DNA of 64,000 nt, from assembly GCF_013391105.1 (NCBI RefSeq), contig NZ_CP058335.1, forward strand, positions 3,348,001 through 3,412,000, given 5' to 3'. Shown in pieces: positions 48,601 to 56,200 of this stretch. Each line of letters starts with the position of its first letter. Positions within the stretch are counted from its first letter, which is position 1. The notes beneath the pieces are model-generated. The model did no database searches and was not told the origin of the DNA. It saw only the letters and a program-made list of their open reading frames with translations. Both the position numbers and the translations under genes were made by a program. The stretch comes from Natronomonas salina (lineage in GTDB: Archaea; Halobacteriota; Halobacteria; Halobacteriales; Haloarculaceae).

Positions 48601-49653
48601 GTCCATGCACTCGAACTCGTCGCCGTCACGGTTGTTCTCGTGGGTGAATCCGCACGTCGAGTGACTGCACCGCTGACTCGTATAGGCGGGGTCGACCGTC
48701 TCCACCAGGACCCCGTACTCTTCGGCCTTGTACTCAGTGTACTGCTGAATCAACCGGAACGCCCATTGCTGGAACTTCGAAGCGTTCGAAATCCGATCAC
48801 GGATGGCAGATAAGTCTTCGAAGGCGATTCCAGCACAGTCGTGGCGACGAGCTTCCTGCACGATGGCTTTCGAGACGCAATGGAGATAGTCGTCGCTCCA
48901 TCTGGCAAACCGGTCACCGATGCTCTGTATAGTTAGATGAGATGACCGAGTGCCAGTCTGCTGGAGACGACCACGCCGCCGTTCGTACTCGCGACGCTTG
49001 TGGTTCAGATAATCGGCCTTGCCGAGGAACTGGCCCGTACTGGTAACGGCCAGAAAGCCGTCAACGTTGAGGTCGACGCCGAGAACCACTCCGTTCTCGA
49101 CTGTCGACACGTCCGTCTCCGGCTCCTTCTCTATGGCAATATGAAGGTAGTACTCACCGTTCCGCTTGTGCAGCGTCGCTTCCTTACGCTCCCACTCCTC
49201 GCGATTCCAGTAATCCTCAAACGGTGTACCGGTCTTGTCTTCGGGCATGACGTAGTCGGCGCGAACACGCCCTTCGACAGTAGCAAGCGTGCAGTGATCT
49301 TCGCTGTACGTGATGGTGCGGTCGCCGTAGACGATGACCGACCCGCGGAACGTGGGTTTGCTCGCCGTGCCACCCTCGAACAGTCGGTCTTGACAGTTCA
49401 ATAGAGCTTCGGCAGCGAGCCGCCGCGCCGATTGAACGTGATTCGAGTGGAGATCGGTCTGAGCGCGTACCTCGTCGTAGGTGGCAGCGTTGAGGTCACG
49501 TTGGTTAGTGATGATATCGCGTGGGTCGTCGGCCCATCCGTGATCCGCAACGTACTGGGCAGCTTCGCGGAACTGCTCGAACGTTGCATCAAGCACGCTG
49601 TGAGCGTCCGCTGGCACGTCGAGTTTCACCTGGATGTTCCGGACGACCGTCAC
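48397..49653 (-). CDS. tnpB: TnpB RNA-guided nuclease
   Basis: This 418-residue TnpB has a complete RuvC site: Asp194 (GVVLGVDLNVDG), Glu279 (AGIAFEDLS) and Asp359 (LHADYNAARN). The zinc ribbon has Cys329, Cys334, Cys349 and Cys352. Family members use an RNA made from their right end to cut DNA next to a short motif. The start is GTG 49653. The last ten residues (SPLTSPPL) are encoded in the right-end hairpin, where the guide RNA scaffold is expected. Confidence 0.95.
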   Translation of the reverse strand: MTVVRNIQVKLDVPADAHSVLDATFEQFREAAQYVADHGWADDPRDIITNQRDLNAATYDEVRAQTDLHSNHVQSARRLAAEALLNCQDRLFEGGTASKPTFRGSVIVYGDRTITYSEDHCTLATVEGRVRADYVMPEDKTGTPFEDYWNREEWERKEATLHKRNGEYYLHIAIEKEPETDVSTVENGVVLGVDLNVDGFLAVTSTGQFLGKADYLNHKRREYERRRGRLQQTGTRSSHLTIQSIGDRFARWSDDYLHCVSKAIVQEARRHDCAGIAFEDLSAIRDRISNASKFQQWAFRLIQQYTEYKAEEYGVLVETVDPAYTSQRCSHSTCGFTHENNRDGDEFECMDCGKELHADYNAARNIAWRFLQDWHTSGPGGADCQVALKSGTLHANGEFTPATDTGGQSGSPLTSPPL

Positions 49654-49793
49654 ACCGCCCGTTGGCTGCGTTATCGTACATAAAGGTTGGACCGGGACCG
49701 AGGAGTCGGCCTTGCGAGCACCAAGAGACGTTGTACTGGAGCGGACGTGCTTCCTCCCACGGCTGAAGCCGTGGGTTTCCGCGCTGCGGTTTT

Positions 49794-49888
49794 ATGAATC
49801 GTTTGTCCTCATTGTTTAAGAGGTACTCAGCGGCTTCGTCGACACCATCTAGATAATCGATGAGGAAAGATGCGTCCAGGACTTTCAT
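49794..49888 (-). pseudogene. vapC: 5' part of the split vapC toxin gene
   Basis: The minus strand encodes the first 31 codons (KVLDASFLIDYLDGVDEAAE, then NNEDKRF) and two bases of the next codon, ending ATTCAT at the transposon junction. Its ATG overlaps the vapB stop by four bases. Residue Asp5 is the first PIN metal ligand. Confidence 0.92.
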
Positions 49889-50124
49889 CCGTCGGATTCG
49901 AGTCGTTCCGTTCGTTCCTTCGATTGGCGTTTGTGTTCACGTCGAGCTTCTCGAACCCGATCCGCATGGTCGTCGGACCACCGTCCGAAGCCAGCTAGGA
50001 AATCCCGATTATCGTCTAGGACACGCTCGAGTACATCATTGAACGACTCCCCTTCTCGGCGTCGTCGTTCCAATTCGCGCTTGACCGCGCTGCTCACGCG
50101 GATCTGCTCGTCTGCTGTAGCCAT
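49885..50124 (-). CDS. vapB: VapB-type antitoxin, now without a working toxin
   Basis: This 79-residue protein has an N-terminal segment (EQIRVSSAVKRELERRRREGESFNDVLERVL) typical of the ribbon-helix-helix type antitoxins paired with PIN toxins, then a basic tail. It ends in a four-base ATGA overlap with vapC. Because the toxin is interrupted, it is now probably an orphan, which removes the usual pressure to keep it. Confidence 0.8.
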   Translation of the reverse strand: MATADEQIRVSSAVKRELERRRREGESFNDVLERVLDDNRDFLAGFGRWSDDHADRVREARREHKRQSKERTERLESDG

Positions 50125-50190
50125 CGCTTTCGTTGACGTTGGCGTTGACAGGATTTAGGAATTGTGCCCTTGCCGGCCGAAAAATGGTGA

Positions 50191-50340
50191 TTAGTCGTCG
50201 TCCGCTTCCAGCAGGTCGACGTCGACCTCCCGCTCGTCCTGTGCGAACGACGGGTCCTCGTCCGACTCGAGGTTCTCTTCGTCGGTGGTTTCTGGTTCGC
50301 TCCACCGTTCTCGGGCCGCATCACGGGTGTGGTGGCACAT
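50191..50340 (-). CDS. Small MCHH-start acidic protein
   Basis: This 49-residue protein starts CHHTRDAARERWSE and continues as an acidic tail (EDPSFAQDEREVDVDLLEADDD). The Cys-His-His start suggests a metal site. Small haloarchaeal proteins with this start exist to my knowledge. ATG 50355 would add five residues. Confidence 0.5.
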   Translation of the reverse strand: MCHHTRDAARERWSEPETTDEENLESDEDPSFAQDEREVDVDLLEADDD

Positions 50341-50403
50341 GCGGTAACACCTCATAGGAAATTGTGTCTGGAAAGGCAAAACCTTCCCGACCAGTTCCCT
50401 GTC

Positions 50404-51126
50404 TCAGAGGTCGATCTGCTGGAGGTCGAGTTCGAGTTCCGCGACGTGGTCGTTGTAGGCCTCGACGAAGCCGCCGAACTTGGGGGCGTACTCGCGGACG
50501 TCGGCCGCCGAGGGTGGGCCGTACTGGGAGACGAGGTAGACGCCATTGGAGCCGCCCGCCCGGAGGTAGGAGACACCGTCGGTGTCCCACTTCAGCTCCC
50601 AGCGCGTGGAGTCGACCCGGGAGGCGAAGGTGCCGTAGTCGGTGCCCTCGTAGCGACGGAGCTCGCCGGCCATCGTCGCGCAGGCCGAGTCGACCCGCTC
50701 GAGGATGCGGTCGCGTTCGGCGACGACACCGTCGGTGGCCTCGACCGCGGGGAACTCGCCGCCGACGTCGTCGAGCATGCCGTCCAGCGAGCGGACGTGG
50801 TCGTTGTACGCTTTGACGAACGCCTCGTAGTCGGACAGTGCCTCTGCTAATGGTTCGGGGTCGGCAGCCTGCTTCGAGGAGACGACGTAGGTCTCGCCGC
50901 CGCCGCGCGGCGCGAACCGGAGGTAATCGAGGTCGCCGGCCTCGTACTTGAGCGTCCACTCGCCGGCGTCGGTCTTGAACGCCCGCTGGCCGTAGTCGCC
51001 GCCCTCGACGCGCGCGAGGTCGTAGGCGATCTGGCCGGCGTGGTCCCGGACGGCCGCCAGGAGGTCGTCGCGTCGATCCGCGACGACCGAGACGTCTTCG
51101 AGGTCGAGTTCCCGCAGTGCTTCCAT
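50404..51126 (-). CDS. Two-repeat protein of unknown function, possibly profilin-fold
   Basis: This 240-residue protein has an internal duplication: DYGQRAFKTDAGEWTLKYEAGDLDYLRF...YVVSSKQAADPEPLAEALSDYEAFVKAYNDHV and DYGTFASRVDSTRWELKWDTDGVSYLR...YLVSQYGPPSAADVREYAPKFGGFVEAYNDHV. A short helical stretch precedes each. I have a weak memory of a haloarchaeal family annotated as profilin-fold that fits, but cannot confirm. ATG 51126 is the only good start. Confidence 0.65.
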   Translation of the reverse strand: MEALRELDLEDVSVVADRRDDLLAAVRDHAGQIAYDLARVEGGDYGQRAFKTDAGEWTLKYEAGDLDYLRFAPRGGGETYVVSSKQAADPEPLAEALSDYEAFVKAYNDHVRSLDGMLDDVGGEFPAVEATDGVVAERDRILERVDSACATMAGELRRYEGTDYGTFASRVDSTRWELKWDTDGVSYLRAGGSNGVYLVSQYGPPSAADVREYAPKFGGFVEAYNDHVAELELDLQQIDL

Positions 51127-51268
51127 TACTGAATGGAGGACGCCAAGGTAGATAACCCACACGTCTGAGAGATTACTGTGACACCTGGTAGAGCTTACTG
51201 GTAAACAAGTGAACGTAATTTGAACAACAACATACAAGTCGGAGTGTGCCGCACGTCTGACAACTCCC

Positions 51269-51424
51269 ATGGCATCGATCGCAACAATCTTCCGACGGTT
51301 CGGCCGGAGGCGCCCCGAGACGGTCTGTGAGTGCAGGCGGTGCGGGACGACAGTCGAGACCACCGAGGAGGAATGCCCGGTGTGTGATTCCGCGGAGATT
51401 GCCACCTACCAGATCACCCACTGA
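51269..51424 (+). CDS. 51-residue zinc-ribbon protein
   Basis: This very short gene encodes a basic start (TIFRRFGRRRPE), then Cys22-X2-Cys25 and Cys36-X2-Cys39 (CRRCG ... CPVCD) and a short tail. Such two-knuckle ribbons in haloarchaea often act in regulation. Its ATG is preceded by ACATACAAG about 35 nt upstream. Confidence 0.72.
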   Translation: MASIATIFRRFGRRRPETVCECRRCGTTVETTEEECPVCDSAEIATYQITH

Positions 51425-51520
51425 CGGTAGTGTCAATTCGACTGAAAACGGTCGTGTTGGGCGCCCTACACGAGCTCTAAGATATTAGGCCGCGGAAATA
51501 ACCCGGTCTGGGTTGCACGG

Positions 51521-51688
51521 ATGGATATGCGATGCAACCACTGTGGCGCCCCCGATGGGACAGACCAGCGGGTGAACTTCGAGAGCAAACGACTCTGTAA
51601 ACTCACGCTCTGTGAGGAGTGCGTCCGCGACTTCCAGCAAGACAACTCCGTCGTCGCCGTCACGCCCGCGATCGCCCGCGGGGTCTAG
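51521..51688 (+). CDS. 55-residue zinc-finger protein
   Basis: This short gene has Cys5-X2-Cys8 (RCNHCGAPDG) and Cys31-X2-Cys34 (LCEECVRDFQ), plus Cys26. It follows the zinc-ribbon gene by 96 bases on the same strand. The frame is open from ATG to TAG with no low complexity. Function is unknown. Confidence 0.7.
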   Translation: MDMRCNHCGAPDGTDQRVNFESKRLCKLTLCEECVRDFQQDNSVVAVTPAIARGV

Positions 51689-52640
51689 ACTCGGCGTTAG
51701 GGACGGCTATGGTCCGTTGCGGTAGAAGATGGGCTGTTGGTAAGATTGTAGAGATGGGTGTGTCGGTTATGCTGATTGAGCGGGCGTTAGGTGGTGTTGT
51801 TCTTTCGAGGGTCGGTTAGGTGCTGGATAGCCTCAATGCAGGCGATGTAAATCGTCAAAAAGCCCCTCGGATTGCGTCTTTGTTGTTGACGGGCGCTCGC
51901 TCAGGTCAACCAGTGATTTGCGGGAGTGGTTGATTCGATGTTCTTTTATCTGGATGCGCTCGTCGGCCGTGTCTTCGCGTACAATGGCGCGGAGTTGGAC
52001 ATAGGTTGCGCGAACCGGTGACGAAATCTCGTTGTGCGAACGGAGGGTACCGCGGGAACTGCATCTCGTTTTCGGACTGACTGTTCCTAACGTCAGTCCA
52101 GGTATGGAGGACACAGCTGAGCATGCTGGTGTCTTGTCGTGGAATCCATTCACCAGAGCATTCGTCTTCGTTTCGTGTCCGCCTGAGCGGGATGACCGCT
52201 GCTTGTCCGATTGCTCGGAGCTGTTAGATTCCAGCTTCTTCTGCGACGAAGGCAGCGACCCAGTTGTCGTTGATTGACTCCAAGGCGAGGATTTAGGTGG
52301 CGAGTCGATTGAGTGCACGGGCTGTATCCTATTGCCAGTCGTCGATAATCCAGTCGTTGTCGATGGCTGTCTGGAGGCCGTAGTACGCGTCAGATTTGCC
52401 ATCGATGTCTACCACCCCCGGACGTGTACACGGGAGAGGTCTAGTGCGGTATGACGGCCTGGAATTTCTGTCGTGGGTGGTAAGCGCAGTAGTATTGGAC
52501 GCGCCGGTAGTCTTGCAAGCACTCCCAGGATTGGCGTAGCCGTGTGTTGTAAGTGCGTGCTACCTCGCCGACGACGATAGAGGGTTCTGTTGGGTCAATG
52601 AGCTTCACCGAAAGAAAGCGTCGGGGCCGCGTTAAGTGCG
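51689..52640 (-). pseudogene. Decayed gene region, minus strand
   Basis: There is no intact gene over about 950 bases. On the minus strand 52441-52608 reads KLIDPTEPSIVVGEVARTYN...RRVQYYCAYHPRQKFQ then a stop, and 52415 downward reads VVDIDGKSDAYYGLQTAIDNDWIIDDWQ, a stop, DTARALNRLAT, a stop, ILALESINDNWVAAFVAEEAGI and a stop. Near 51833-52060 SSPVRATYVQLRAIVREDTADERI appears in another frame. The pieces look like one or two broken genes; the family is not recognised. Base composition is AT-shifted. Confidence 0.6.
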
Positions 52641-52644
52641 GTGG

Positions 52645-53133
52645 TTAGTTGCGGCTCCAGGTGCGGAGCGTCGAGGACTGATCGCTGTCTGCGTCCTGCC
52701 AGACAACGCGAACTTCGGCGTCCTCAGGAGCGATGCCATTGTCACCATCGCTAGCGTCCCAATGATATTGGTCTCCCTCGGCACTACTTCGAACCGTAAC
52801 GTCAGTGCCTGCTCGAACGGAACTGCTGGCGTCGTAACCGTCGACTGTTTCAGCGAACGTCCCAGGGTTGGAGACGTCGCCCATGACCGCGACTTCGCCG
52901 GCATTGATGCCTTGACCACCTTCGTGCGTGATGGTGAGGATGTCTTCGGTTGACCCGTCATTGAAGTCGAAGCTGAACTGTGCGTTGGGTGCGGTCGTCT
53001 GGACCTGATCGCCGAGACCGAGGACGAACGTCCCGATGACGGCCGCCAGGATTACGGTTATCGCGACCATGAGGATGACGCCGATAACGGGCGAAACAGC
53101 ATCCTCGTCGTTGAGTAATTCTCTGAGATTCAT
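52645..53133 (-). CDS. Type IV pilin, downstream copy
   Basis: This 162-residue archaeal pilin has a short charged leader (NLRELLNDEDA) and the cleavage-plus-helix motif VSPVIGVILMVAITVILAAV, with the prepilin peptidase site expected between residues 12 and 13. The head domain is mostly beta with Asp and Gly. The last residues VRVVWQDADSDQSSTLRTW are almost the same as in the pilin 29 bases upstream. It would form surface pili for adhesion. Confidence 0.9.
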   Translation of the reverse strand: MNLRELLNDEDAVSPVIGVILMVAITVILAAVIGTFVLGLGDQVQTTAPNAQFSFDFNDGSTEDILTITHEGGQGINAGEVAVMGDVSNPGTFAETVDGYDASSSVRAGTDVTVRSSAEGDQYHWDASDGDNGIAPEDAEVRVVWQDADSDQSSTLRTWSRN

Positions 53134-53162
53134 TGAAAATTTTGGTGCTGCAATCCTAGTAG

Positions 53163-53642
53163 TTACTGCTTCGTCCAGGTGCGGAGCGTGGAGGACTGCT
53201 CACTGTCGCTGTCCTGCCAGACGACACGGACTTCGGTACCCTGATCGACATCGCCGTCACTGGGATTCGCACTAGAAGCCCAATCAAGGCCTGTTCCGTC
53301 ATTATCGACCGTTACGCTATCGCCTGCGCGGATGGTCGAGTCAGAGGATCCCCATTCATGTGGGGATTCGACGTCGCCACGGATGATGAGTTCGTTCCCA
53401 GCAATTCCGTCACCGCCGGCGTGCGTGATGTCGAGCTGGGGGTTATCACCACTAGCACTGTTGTCTGCACTGTAGTCGAAGCTGAACTGTGCGTTAGGTG
53501 CCGTGGTCTGTACCTGGTCGCCGAGACCGAGGACGAACGTCCCGATGACGGCAGCCAGAATGACGGTAATCGCGACCATCAGGATGACGCCGATGACGGG
53601 CGAAACTGCGTCGTTGTCGTTGAGTAGTTGTTTCAGTTGCAT
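53163..53642 (-). CDS. Type IV pilin, upstream copy
   Basis: This 159-residue pilin is a paralogue of the one at 52645. The first 50 mature residues (VSPVIGVILMVAITVILAAV, then GDQVQTTAPNAQFSFD) and the C-terminal VRVVWQDSDSEQSSTLRTW match nearly perfectly, while the middle of the head differs. The ATG is 53642 and a long leader of over 100 bases precedes it, with GGATTATTAAGTAG near 53775 as a TATA candidate. Confidence 0.9.
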   Translation of the reverse strand: MQLKQLLNDNDAVSPVIGVILMVAITVILAAVIGTFVLGLGDQVQTTAPNAQFSFDYSADNSASGDNPQLDITHAGGDGIAGNELIIRGDVESPHEWGSSDSTIRAGDSVTVDNDGTGLDWASSANPSDGDVDQGTEVRVVWQDSDSEQSSTLRTWTKQ

Positions 53643-54068
53643 TGTTGTGTCCTGTATCGAGCGCCCAGCTGAGGCGCGACAGAAGTGGCGAGGTGTCGAG
53701 CGAGTGCCCGAGGGGAACGCCGGGGTATCTGTCGCGGTGTCGCGAGCGCTTACTCTGGTCGTGGCTAGGTAACTACTTAATAATCCTATGCGATTCAGAT
53801 GCTGAGTCTGACCACTAGGGAGTATAAAAACGAGTGGACGACCCAGGGCGGATCGTCCTGCTCGCGACACACCGCGACGCTCACGTCGTTGCGTTGAGTC
53901 GACGGTTCCCCGAGCGCACGCGGACAAGACTCTATAGTGAAGACAGGGGTATAAATCGAATGGCCGGTATTCGCGTACAGCTATCGCAGCTGGAAGAAGC
54001 CTACACATATCCGTCTGTGCTATGCGAACACATCGAATACTGGTACAGTAGTAGAATTTGGCTCCGTA
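53643..54068 (-). promoter_or_regulatory. Pilin leader and intergenic region
   Basis: These 426 bases contain no supported gene. On the minus strand TTATTAAG (53775-53782 region) could start the pilin transcript, leaving a leader of about 110 bases. On the plus strand GGTATAAATCG (53949-53959) is a TATA box match with no clear gene after it. An 82-codon plus-strand frame here is arginine-rich and not supported. Confidence 0.4.
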
Positions 54069-54290
54069 TCAGACAACGGTGATGTCTGTACCGCAGTCCG
54101 TACATTCCGTACTGGTGGTCTCGTCGGGTGTCCAGGGAAACCACTGTTCGGTGCCACAGGTCGGACAGCTGGCGTAACGAGTGCCGACCCTGATAGCGTG
54201 CTCGACTATTTCCTCGGGGACAGCTTCCGGTGTCGGGGTCGGCCGTTCCTCGCGTGGAATCCAGTCGGGGAACCCTGGGCTCTGAGTCAT
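54069..54290 (-). CDS. Zinc-ribbon protein
   Basis: This 73-residue protein has a proline-rich start (PGFPDWIPREERPTPTPE), a central helix and a C-terminal ribbon CPTCG-x(n)-CTDCG. It is likely a small metal-binding protein of unknown role. It lies between the pilins and the tRNA. Confidence 0.75.
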   Translation of the reverse strand: MTQSPGFPDWIPREERPTPTPEAVPEEIVEHAIRVGTRYASCPTCGTEQWFPWTPDETTSTECTDCGTDITVV

Positions 54291-54462
54291 GACTACCCGC
54301 AGCGTAGGAAATGAGGGGTGAATATCTTCTGGTCGATTCAGCCTATCCAGCCAGCGTCCGTATCCAGGCTGACAAGCTGGAAGCAGAGGGTTGGAGAGTA
54401 ACTGAAACTCTGCGATTAGAAGCTACGCACTGCTGGTCGTCGAGTACGAAGATGGGGTGAAG
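54291..54462. other. Region 3' of the tRNA, possible decayed frame
   Basis: Plus-strand bases about 54350-54455 read VRIQADKLEAEGWRVTETLRLEA and then, after a shift, YALLVVEYEDGVKW, as if a small protein had decayed. No family is recognised. It lies on the 3' side of the tRNA, the usual side for integration. Confidence 0.3.
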
Positions 54463-54535
54463 TGGGCCGGCACGAATTTGAATCGTGGTTACGGCCACCC
54501 GAAGGCCGAAGGATACCAAGCTACCCCACCGGCCC
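54463..54535 (-). tRNA. tRNA-Pro (anticodon CGG)
   Basis: The minus strand folds into a full cloverleaf of 73 bases: acceptor GGGCCGG/CCGGCCC, a D arm with AGCTTGGTA loop, anticodon stem CGGCC/GGCCG around TTCGGGT with anticodon CGG, a 4-base variable loop, and T stem CACGA/TCGTG around TTCAAAT. The discriminator is A, as usual for proline. It reads CCG codons. CCA is not encoded. Confidence 0.95.
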
Positions 54536-54557
54536 GCAGGCGTATCCACGCCGTGGC

Positions 54558-54570
54558 TAACTTTAAGGGT
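54558..54570 (-). promoter_or_regulatory. tRNA-Pro promoter
   Basis: CTTAAAGTTAG on the minus strand lies about 25-33 bases before the tRNA 5' end, the right place for a TATA box. Confidence 0.55.
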
Positions 54571-54586
54571 TGTGATACGACCCGAT

Positions 54587-55378
54587 TCAGATTGCAGTAC
54601 CCGTCGTGTCGGGCGTTTCTGTACCGCCCGAGCCGCCGATCTCCTCGTCGTCGCGAAGCTGGACGTACGCGTCCGCGAGGATGCCATACGAGACGATGGA
54701 GACGATCGAGATGACCGCGAGATTGACGATCTGGCCGATCACGGGGTCGACGATGGTGAATATCGACGACACACCACCGACGATGCCGACGGTGACGACG
54801 ACGATGAGCCCGAGTGCGAACAGGCTCCACCGATTGCCGCTGACCAGTTGCCAGCTACGGCTCAGCGAGTCGATGGCGCGGCGGTCCTCGACGCCGATCG
54901 CGAAGACGACGAAGATCAAGCTCACCGCAAGGAATATCCCCGGAATGAACAGGAGGATGAACCCGATCGTGATGGCGATCTGCGTGATGATGTTCGCGCC
55001 GATCGCTGAGATCGTCGCCCGGCCGATACGACGGGTGAACAGTTCGGAGGGCAGCGACGAGAGTTTGGCTTGATCGCGCGTCAACGCCCGCACGGCGACG
55101 ATGTAGAAGACGATGCCGAAGAGCATCCCGAGGAGAGTGATGGCACCGGCGACCGCTGGCGGTACAGGCAGTGCCAGGCCGAACTGCTCGGAGCCCTGCG
55201 CTTCCTTTGGCAGGAACTCGAGCATGACTGTGTTCATCGCGCCCATGAACACGAGCATGTACGCGAACATCAGGGCCATCAGGACGCCACCACTCTTCGT
55301 GAGCGACCGCCGAATGCCGTCGCCGATCGCGTCGCCTATCTGGAGGGTCATATCACTTACTCCGACCGTGGCTGACAT
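54587..55378 (-). CDS. Polytopic membrane protein, paralogue of 11722
   Basis: This 263-residue protein has six hydrophobic segments and begins MTLQIGDAIGDGIRRSLTKSGG after a short lead, matching the start of the protein at 11722 (SLDIGEAFQEGISRTFARNG). Both have the loop ...SLSRSWQLVSGNRWSLFA. The family (possibly DUF7847) has no known function. Start ATG 55378 or 55351. Confidence 0.75.
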   Translation of the reverse strand: MSATVGVSDMTLQIGDAIGDGIRRSLTKSGGVLMALMFAYMLVFMGAMNTVMLEFLPKEAQGSEQFGLALPVPPAVAGAITLLGMLFGIVFYIVAVRALTRDQAKLSSLPSELFTRRIGRATISAIGANIITQIAITIGFILLFIPGIFLAVSLIFVVFAIGVEDRRAIDSLSRSWQLVSGNRWSLFALGLIVVVTVGIVGGVSSIFTIVDPVIGQIVNLAVISIVSIVSYGILADAYVQLRDDEEIGGSGGTETPDTTGTAI

Positions 55379-55430
55379 AAAATGAGGTGTTGAACTGTGC
55401 CAATCAAGTGTCTAATATGGGGGTGGAGGT

Positions 55431-56027
55431 TCAGTACTGGGCGAATCCGACCGTATCGAGGTAGTTGTGGGCGACCGTTATCGCATGGTCTCCATGGAGC
55501 GCCTTTGGCCCGAGAGAGACGCGTTCGTCGGCGTACGCTGCCAGGAGGTCCGCCTCATCGGCCGTGAAGTCGTGGTGGTCCGAGAGGACGAACGCAGGGT
55601 TCTCAGGCGGATCGACGTCGACAACCGGATCGCCCTCCTCGTGAAGTTCGACGAGGGTGGCGTCTTCAGCGACGGTCTCGATCGTCGATTCGAAGTCCCC
55701 CTTGCCGAGGTAGACGCCCGGCGAGGGGTTGGCCTCCATCGCGCCGATAGCCTCCTCGCGGACCTCGAGAGCGCCGCGAATCAACGCTGCCGTCGATCGC
55801 TCGTCGGGATTGAGTCGTCTGAGCTCCGAGCCCTCGAAACGGACGACGTACTCGTCGTCGAGGACGAGGTGAACGCGGACGCTCTCGCGGAGGTCATGTG
55901 AGAGGAAGAAGGCGCTGTTGACACACCGGCAGAGGACGTCGAGGCGACCGGCGCCCGGCAGGTCCTCGAGCGATATCTCGTCGGGGGTCGTCGGCGCGTC
56001 GTGGCCGACGACGACGAACTGGCGCAT
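55431..56027 (-). CDS. trmY: tRNA (pseudouridine(54)-N(1))-methyltransferase TrmY
   Basis: This 198-residue SPOUT-type protein has the TrmY pattern: RQFVVVGHDAPTTPDEISLEDLPGAGRLDVLCRCVNSAFFLSHDLRE and a C-terminal knot region with FVLSDHHDF and SLGPKALHGDHAITVAHNYLD. It methylates pseudouridine 54 in the T loop of tRNA to m1-pseudouridine. Length and motifs agree with the family. It diverges from the kinase gene. Confidence 0.93.
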   Translation of the reverse strand: MRQFVVVGHDAPTTPDEISLEDLPGAGRLDVLCRCVNSAFFLSHDLRESVRVHLVLDDEYVVRFEGSELRRLNPDERSTAALIRGALEVREEAIGAMEANPSPGVYLGKGDFESTIETVAEDATLVELHEEGDPVVDVDPPENPAFVLSDHHDFTADEADLLAAYADERVSLGPKALHGDHAITVAHNYLDTVGFAQY

Positions 56028-56200
56028 ACCGCGAGTTCGATGGACACCGCATTACCGCTGTCGGAACTATGCGACTGGCTGGTAGAATGCATACTAGATA
56101 GGGCAGTCGAGTCCCGATGTTGTGTGGTCTGCTAACCGACTCAAATAACGCCTCTGATGCGATGCTGAACGCACACGTGTTGCACACCCATGTATGGGGT

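Larger units (their letters stand above)
48382..49793 (-). mobile_element. IS1341-type (IS200/IS605 group) element carrying only tnpB
   Basis: The element is about 1412 bp with no tnpA. The left end (49756-49775) forms a perfect 9-bp hairpin CCCACGGCT/AGCCGTGGG; the right end (48390-48409) forms CCCACCCC/GGGGTGGG and contains the tnpB stop. The left end abuts TTCAT on the minus strand and there is no target duplication, as expected for this group. Boundaries come from the exact restoration of the interrupted vapC. Confidence 0.9.

Noticed and set aside
49000-49404. Plus-strand frame inside tnpB that might have been a tnpA or accessory gene
   Set aside because: It is antisense to the conserved tnpB and lacks any Y1 transposase HUH motif; the element carries only tnpB.
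51833-52402. Apparently intact minus-strand frame of 189 codons
   Set aside because: Its first half is Ser/Thr-rich out-of-frame sequence; better protein-like pieces occur in other frames with stops, so I treat it as part of a decayed region.
53834-54082. Plus-strand frame of 82 codons after a TATA-like box
   Set aside because: It is Arg-rich with no family pattern and overlaps the zinc-ribbon gene's end; the TATA-like box alone is not enough.
54463-54535. Possible tRNA intron
   Set aside because: The cloverleaf is complete at 73 bases with a normal seven-base anticodon loop.
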